From: Amyelois transitella
Taxonomy: Eukaryota; Arthropoda; Insecta; Lepidoptera; Pyralidae
Length of the DNA stretch: 64,000 nt
Direction of reading: 5' to 3'
Assembly: GCF_032362555.1 (NCBI RefSeq)
Contig: NC_083507.1
Location: 8,063,001 to 8,127,000, forward strand
Numbering within the stretch: position 1 is the stretch's first letter; every line of letters starts with the position of its first letter. Below the pieces are notes generated by a model, which saw only the letters and a list, made by a program, of their open reading frames with translations, was not told the DNA's origin and did not search any database. This document shows positions 58,396 through 64,000 of the stretch, one piece after another. A program made the position numbers and the translations under genes.

Positions 58396-59881
58396 TTATA
58401 TAAATTAACAAGACACTTGGCTTTGGCTAGCCAGAGCTTTTATTATAGAGTTCATAAATAAGATTCCTATAAAGGGAATGTTTGCGGAGCACCCGCTCAT
58501 GGTTGCAGCAATTGCAGCTAGCCTTGAGCCCACTTCCTGTCAGCGCCTGCGCTCGCTGTGGCTTTAGTGAAGGGGACACGTTCGCCTGTCAGCCTTTGTT
58601 CCAGCGAAATGTTGCAAAACTGGTCTTTGACCTTTACGTTCGAAATAAATATAATTAAACTATATAATATACTTAGAACTACAGCTAAAAAATAAAAAGA
58701 CAAAGAAAATTCCCCTTTTGTTTATAGATCACACTTGAATTTGTTACTGTAGCAGTTGAAAGCTTATGTCGATTAACTTGCGTTGGCGCACGTGGGCTAT
58801 AAAAATCCACGATTTTTATTTGTAAATTGACGTGTGTGAAAACGCTGCAGTGTAATTTGTTCCACCGCTTTTTATACATATGCGCTTAGGAAGCGATAGT
58901 AGATGTAATTACATTTATGTGAAGTCGATAAGTGATACCTTGTATCCAATTTTGAAACGGCAATCCGCTGCTTTTTTTTTTGTTAGATATACATACCTAA
59001 CGAACTTCTTTCTGAAACTGAGCAAGTCTTGATATCCCACAATACCATGATCCCTACCACAAGGCATAGGAAGGTGGATCAGATGGGTACACAACCCACT
59101 GGTCCACCTCCCAGTACTTAGTTTAAAACAACGAAGTATGCCTGAAAAATCAATTAGGTCTCTGGAAATTCTCTGTAGCGCCCCTGAACCGTTGGTTACG
59201 TGAATATATGTAAGGTACATTCGAGGAGTAAGTAGGTATCAACAACTGGCTACTGCGACCGGTTTGCGCATCTGCTGTGCTGAGATTGAAAGTTCATCTT
59301 TTGATATTTGAACAACCTGTTTGACCAGCCATTGACCGTCCCAAAATTTACTTCATGCAGGTAGTCCTTTTGCGTACTGTAACTGGAGTTTGTCGTTTAT
59401 TACTTGTGTCGACATTTATAACAATAAACCTAAGAAATTTTACACAAAGATTTCAATGGATAAGCGAGAAACTATTAAATTGCTACTAACTATCATAGTA
59501 ATTTTCGTGTAGATAGTACCTGACTACTCATTAATATATATTTTGAGCATAGTGGATTACATTTATCATATCGGGATCAACAAATTAATTTCTATCTCTG
59601 ATAAAACGTAAAAGTAATACCTAGTGGTAGATAGGTCTTGTCACTTTTTTAGTCTTACCATATGCGTGGTTATTCCCCTTGGTGGTAGGTATGAATTACA
59701 GAAATCTACGTTGGTATGTTCCTGATATTTTTCCGAAAAAAATATTCTGATCTGCGGTATGAGTTGTAACTTTTACCCGCAGCTTGCCCGCGCGAATTTA
59801 ACATCACGTACAAGCGTAAATTTAGCGCCACTTACATCCACGTTTAGCGACATCTGCAATAGAATTCACAGGGTTTTCGAT

Positions 59882-59983
59882 GGTTTTTCGCAACTCCCAC
59901 ACTATATATATATATACTCGTATAGTGTGGGAGTTGCGAAAAACCCTATATATGTATATATATATCTCCTATATATACATATA
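59882..59983. repeat. Two adjacent hairpins, the first with a perfect 25-bp stem
   Basis: Arms 59882-59906 and 59921-59945 are exact reverse complements (core cgcaactcccacactata), with a 14-nt loop. A second dyad of 14 bp (59949-59962 / 59970-59983, TA-rich) follows four bases later. Confidence 0.9.
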
Positions 59984-60414
59984 TCTATACTCCAGACTCT
60001 TTAATTATACTTATATACCTACCTATGCAAGATTTCAGGATTCAGTCGATAACGTGTAAAGAAGTTACAAACTTACATACATGGCATACGTTACAGGCAA
60101 ATTGTACCTATAATTCCCTGTTTAAAAAATGTCATTGTTTTAAAAAATCCCGATAGCAAATTGACGACTCGTTCAGATATAAAAATTTCAATTTATTGTT
60201 TAGAGCGACTATCACACAATACAAAAATTATTAACTAGGTAGGTACCTATTTTTGTATTCTGTGGTGATCATTATAAATTGGATTTTATTTTAGCAGTCC
60301 GATTAACTACCAAGGTTAGCGATCATCAAGGCCACCTACACTCTCGAGATAGCTGCCCGAAATAAGGAGGCGGTACTGATGCGGAACCATTGATGGAGAT
60401 AAAACAAACCAAAA

Positions 60415-61030
60415 CATCCGAGGCCCCTGTTTCTCGTCTCCGATCTTCCTTCGCCAAGATCGGAGTGGAAACCGATGAGGGACAGGACCCCTACCTCCGG
60501 CTTGCCTTAACCGGCCGTTTAGAGTGGAGTCGCGAGAGCTATACGCTCGAAGGATGGAAGTGTAGGTAAAATGTCATAACGCCGGGGGTGACTGACAGGA
60601 TCGCCACGACTTCACGCCCCGCAGTCTCACCTTTCGACATCCTTAGCCACCCACGCCGATGTTGCCCCTTTGTTGCTAATAATGGTGACTGATTTAAGGG
60701 GCCCATTTAGTGAGTGGCGAGTCACCACCTGCCACATAATAGTCACGTATTCATATTCTTCTCAAGCAATAGCCCATTTTAAATCCATCCGTCAACTCCA
60801 TAACCCATCATTCTTTTTCTTATTTTGTAATAGCTCCACCTCCTGCCAAGACCTGTTCATGAACATATCGTCTATTGATATTTCCGGGAACGGGTTTTGG
60901 CAGGAGAACAACCAACTTCTCCAAAGGGCCACTATGAGTTGGATTTATATCCCCACGCCAGCCTCTCAAAAATCCGGGGTGTATAGGCCCGTGAAATCTA
61001 AGAGCAGAAACATAATTATAATAAATATAT
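60415..61030 (+). mobile_element. GC-rich dispersed repeat, copy 2
   Basis: Direct copy of 37836-38600, lacking the left 140 bp, ending in an aattataataaatata tail. Differences are mostly point changes and small deletions, so both copies are moderately old. Confidence 0.75.
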
Positions 61031-61176
61031 ACGAGACAAATTACACAGATTGAATTAGCCTCGAAGTAAGTTCGAGACTTGTGTTACGACATACTAACTC
61101 AACGATACTATATTTTATAATAAATAGTTATATAGATAAACATCCAAAACCCAGGCCAATCAGAAAAAGTTCTTTT

Positions 61177-61252
61177 CTCATCATGCCCAGGCCGGGATTC
61201 GATTCCGGGACCTCCGGTGTCACAGACAAGCATACTACATCTGTGCCAAAAA
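61177..61252 (-). repeat. tRNA-like SINE fragment
   Basis: The minus strand reads gaggtcccggaatcgaatcc, close to a B-box, with upstream tggcacagatgtagtatg as a possible A-box region. Too degenerate for a tRNA gene. Confidence 0.45.
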
Positions 61253-61769
61253 AGCCGTCACGTTTTATCCCAAAATATATAGACAAAATAGTCTTGAATA
61301 TCTATTCAATTCAATCTGAAAGGTCACGTTCAGCTGTAGCATGCAAAGTAACTGAAGGAAATAGAATAGAAAAGCGTTGACAAGATATATGTTTTAACGA
61401 CCAAAGCTCAAATCAAAAAAATATATCGATAGGTAGGGCGGCCTTTTTTTCTATTAAATACTATCTCAAACTCAAAATATTTATAGCATAACGGAGTAGA
61501 CATGTGGATGGAAATACATTTAACAGTATCAACCAACGGTTTGCCCTTTTAGGCATGCAATTTTTTTTATTATTGGTAATAGATTATCAATAATAAAAAA
61601 AAACTTATGAAAATAGACATAAAAAAAATTCAAACATAACATTAATCAAAATATTCAACCAAATTATTTAACATTATTTAACAAGTGCCGTGTGCTTTTG
61701 AAATGGTTATGTGATTATGAAATTATCCAAGATATTTTGTGCATAAGTATTCATTTTCTGTCATACAGC

Positions 61770-61862
61770 TAATATGTCGAATTGATGAATCTGCCTAATC
61801 GACGAATTTGTCGAGTAGCGAATCTGCCTAATTACGAATCTGTCCAATCCAGAATCTGTCGT
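61770..61862. repeat. Degenerate GAATCTG(C/T)C(T/C)AAT repeat
   Basis: About five imperfect units of 15-22 bp in tandem. Confidence 0.5.
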
Positions 61863-62014
61863 ACACCGAACAAAGGATAATATTAAATAAAAAAACCTTT
61901 AATAATAAATATGTAAATATCCAAACACCGGTCAAGAACCGGTTTTATCGGTTTATTTTTCACCGGTGAAAAACCGTTGATTCTTTCACTTCTCCAGTGC
62001 AAACCTATCTAACT

Positions 62015-62805
62015 AGGGATGGCGATTCGCTCCGACAAAGGTCGATTCGAATGGTGACCGGATGTATCGATTCACAAAAAAAATCGAGTTCTAAAAGATC
62101 AATTTCTAAAAAATCTATACTTTTTCAAGTTTGCATTTATAATCTTTACTAATATTATAAAGCTGAAGAGTTTGTTTGTTTGAACGCGCTATTCTCAGGA
62201 ACTACTGGTTCGAATTGAAAAATTCGTTTTGCGATAAATAGACCATTTATCGAGGAAGGCTTTAGGCTATTTAACATCACGCTGCAACTTTTAGGAGCAA
62301 AGAAATAATAGAATATGTGAAAAAAACGGGGAAAATTATTCATCCTTGAGTAGACTTGACGAAGTCGCGGGCACAGCTAGTGTATCTGTAACATCAGTGT
62401 AATCCATTTTATGAAAAACAAGATAGATAACTTAATGACTGACCTCTCACCAGTAAAATCAGTTTTTTAGTTCATTCAAAAATAGCACCTTTATTAGGTA
62501 CCTTATCAAAGTTATAGAGCCTTGACATAGACATGACAAACAAAGAGAACAATCAACTTTTTTTTCAGTTTTTGAGTAATTTACCCTGTTATTGGCAACA
62601 CCGTAATATTACTGATACATTAAACGATTCAACCAATTGTTAATGTTTTTATGGATTTTACCAAAACAAAAACAATGTAATGATGATTTTAAAGGGTGAA
62701 ATATCAATTCTCAGGATTGATTCAGTACTATATATTGATATAAAAAATCGATCGTATGGCTTGAAAAACGATTATTAGATTAATCGATCTCAGGTCGCCA
62801 TCCCT
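62015..62805. mobile_element. Non-autonomous element with AGGGATGGCGA inverted ends
   Basis: agggatggcga at 62015-62025 and tcgccatccct at 62795-62805 are inverted 11-mers, both followed inward by atcgat-rich sequence. No clear target duplication was found. A family D fragment (62148-62386) is nested inside. The right end is about 120 bp from the TBPH start codon. Confidence 0.55.
62148..62386 (+). mobile_element. Dispersed element fragment, family D copy 2
   Basis: Direct copy of 57130-57385 with aggaactactggttcgaatt and catcacgctgcaactttta; lacks about 40 bp before the gacgaagtcgcgggcac end. Confidence 0.75.
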
Positions 62806-62923
62806 ATCTCTTATTCTCTCAGAAAAAAAATAGGTAATTGGTAGATTTCTCTCACTCATTTCTTTTGGTTGCGAGTTGCTTATACCTAGTTTGTTCAAGT
62901 AGTTATTACTTATTTTTGTCACA

Positions 62924-64000
62924 ATGTGTGCTAAATCAAACAAATATAATGAAGATTTATTTGATTATATTCGAGTAAGTGAAGACGAGGATGATTCCAA
63001 TGCCGTGGAAATCCCATGTGAAATGGACGGCACCTTGTTGTTGTCTACACTCGTTGCTCAGTTTCCTGGAGCGTGTGGTTTAAAATATCGACATCCTGAA
63101 AGCAAATGTATACGTGGCATTCGTCTAAGCGATGGCAAACTTCATCCACCTAGTGAAGTAGGATGGAGTAAGCATCTATATATTTGTGTGTTTCCCAAAG
63201 AAAATAAACGTAAAATGGAGGACGTCTCGCCAGAAAACTCCGCAGCAAAAACAAAACGATTGGAGAAAAAACTTACTTGTTCAGACCTAATATGCCTAGG
63301 TCTACCTTGGAAATCAACCGAAGATTCAATAAAACAATATTTTGAGAAATTTGGTGAAGTAGTAATGGTGCAATTAAAAAAAGATAAGAATGGATCATTC
63401 AAAGGGTTCGGCTTTATTCGTTTCGCAACTTACGCCTCGCAGATGAGAGCACTAGCACAGCGACATAATATTGATGGCCGATGGGTAGATGTCCGGATCC
63501 CCAACTCAAAAGAAGGTGTAGTACCTCAGATGCCCTGTAAAGTATTTGTGGGTAGGTGCACTGAAGATATGACTGCTGATGATCTTCGTGAATATTTCTC
63601 TAAATTTGGAGAGGTAACTGACGTTTTTGTACCTCGGCCATTCCGTGCTTTCGGATTTGTAACTTTCTTGGATCCTGAAGTTGCACAGAGTCTCTGTGGT
63701 GAAGACCATGTTATCAAAGGAGCATCAGTGTCTGTGTCTAGTGCTGCACCAAAAATCAAGAGTAAATCTAATCAAAACTGGAAGGATGACTCTTATGGCA
63801 GTAACAACTGGGAAGGCAATAGGTCTGGTTCTAGTTCAGGACCTAACAACAATGGTGGAAACAGTAACATTGATTCACTTAATATGCAAAATTTAGGTAT
63901 CAATCCCAATGGTGGTCCCCCTGCTAATTTCAATTTGCCAATAAGTCTTGTTGCTGCTGCTCTGAATCAAGCTGGTTGGGGTGGGTTCTTGGGAGGCCCT
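62924..64000 (+). CDS. TBPH: TDP-43 homologue (TBPH), 5' part, intronless so far
   Basis: 359 codons in one open frame, running off the window. TDP-43 binds UG-rich RNA and controls splicing, transport and stability of transcripts. Visible parts: N-terminal fold with YIRVSEDED and [12 protein letters not shown] (residues 15-57), a basic bipartite nuclear signal [10 protein letters not shown]...AKTKR (92-112), RRM1 (about 121-192) with RNP2 LICLGL and RNP1 [11 protein letters not shown]2 (about 205-274) with [12 protein letters not shown] and RAFGFVTF, then the Asn/Gly/Ser-rich low-complexity tail. The N-terminus is slightly longer than in vertebrates ([14 protein letters not shown] before YIRV); ATG 62924 is the first in frame with good context (acaatg). 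The lack of introns could reflect retroposition. Confidence 0.96.
   Translation, partial: MCAKSNKYNEDLFDYIRVSEDEDDSNAVEIPCEMDGTLLLSTLVAQFPGACGLKYRHPESKCIRGIRLSDGKLHPPSEVGWSKHLYICVFPKENKRKMEDVSPENSAAKTKRLEKKLTCSDLICLGLPWKSTEDSIKQYFEKFGEVVMVQLKKDKNGSFKGFGFIRFATYASQMRALAQRHNIDGRWVDVRIPNSKEGVVPQMPCKVFVGRCTEDMTADDLREYFSKFGEVTDVFVPRPFRAFGFVTFLDPEVAQSLCGEDHVIKGASVSVSSAAPKIKSKSNQNWKDDSYGSNNWEGNRSGSSSGPNNNGGNSNIDSLNMQNLGINPNGGPPANFNLPISLVAAALNQAGWGGFLGGP

Overview
The window is nuclear DNA from an insect, almost certainly a moth or butterfly (Lepidoptera). The background is AT-rich, protein genes are broken by short GT-AG introns, and the spaces between them are full of small dispersed repeats of a lepidopteran type: tRNA-headed SINE-like elements, short palindromic elements and a retrotransposon remnant. 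No bacterial-style operon, CRISPR array or rRNA gene was seen. All gene identities come from reading the translated exons against remembered family motifs; no database was searched.

Layout. 74-985 (+): last exons of an unidentified gene. 3400/3850-7306 (+): methionine sulfoxide reductase B, with two possible first exons and two in-frame acceptors for its last exon. 11095-19989 (-): a complete 12-exon p21-activated kinase (group I PAK, 572 aa). 21320-30337 (+): a complete 15-exon GRIP-domain golgin of the GCC185/GCC2 type (1421 aa), divergent from PAK across a 1.3 kb shared 5' region. 35611-46175 (+): an intron-rich eEF1A gene (10 coding exons, 462 aa). 48463-50487 (+): an intronless glutamine:fructose-6-phosphate amidotransferase (674 aa). 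50488-62923: about 12 kb with no convincing gene, rich in repeats. 62924-64000 (+): start of an intronless TDP-43 (TBPH) gene that runs off the window.

The genes are unrelated housekeeping or signalling genes (redox repair, Rac/Cdc42 signalling, Golgi tethering, translation, hexosamine synthesis, RNA binding). Nothing suggests they form a pathway.

The most striking structural observation is that three neighbouring genes (PAK, the golgin and eEF1A) carry decayed partial copies of their own exons inside adjacent introns: two in PAK, three in the golgin (from two exons) and one in eEF1A. At least one golgin copy is still open in the right frame at roughly 85% identity. Other points are a 1.1-1.3 kb transposon-like repeat present in inverted orientation 13 kb apart, repeats sitting within about 25-60 bp of splice acceptors, several perfect hairpins, and a very degenerate tandem array of about 20 bp period near 54 kb.
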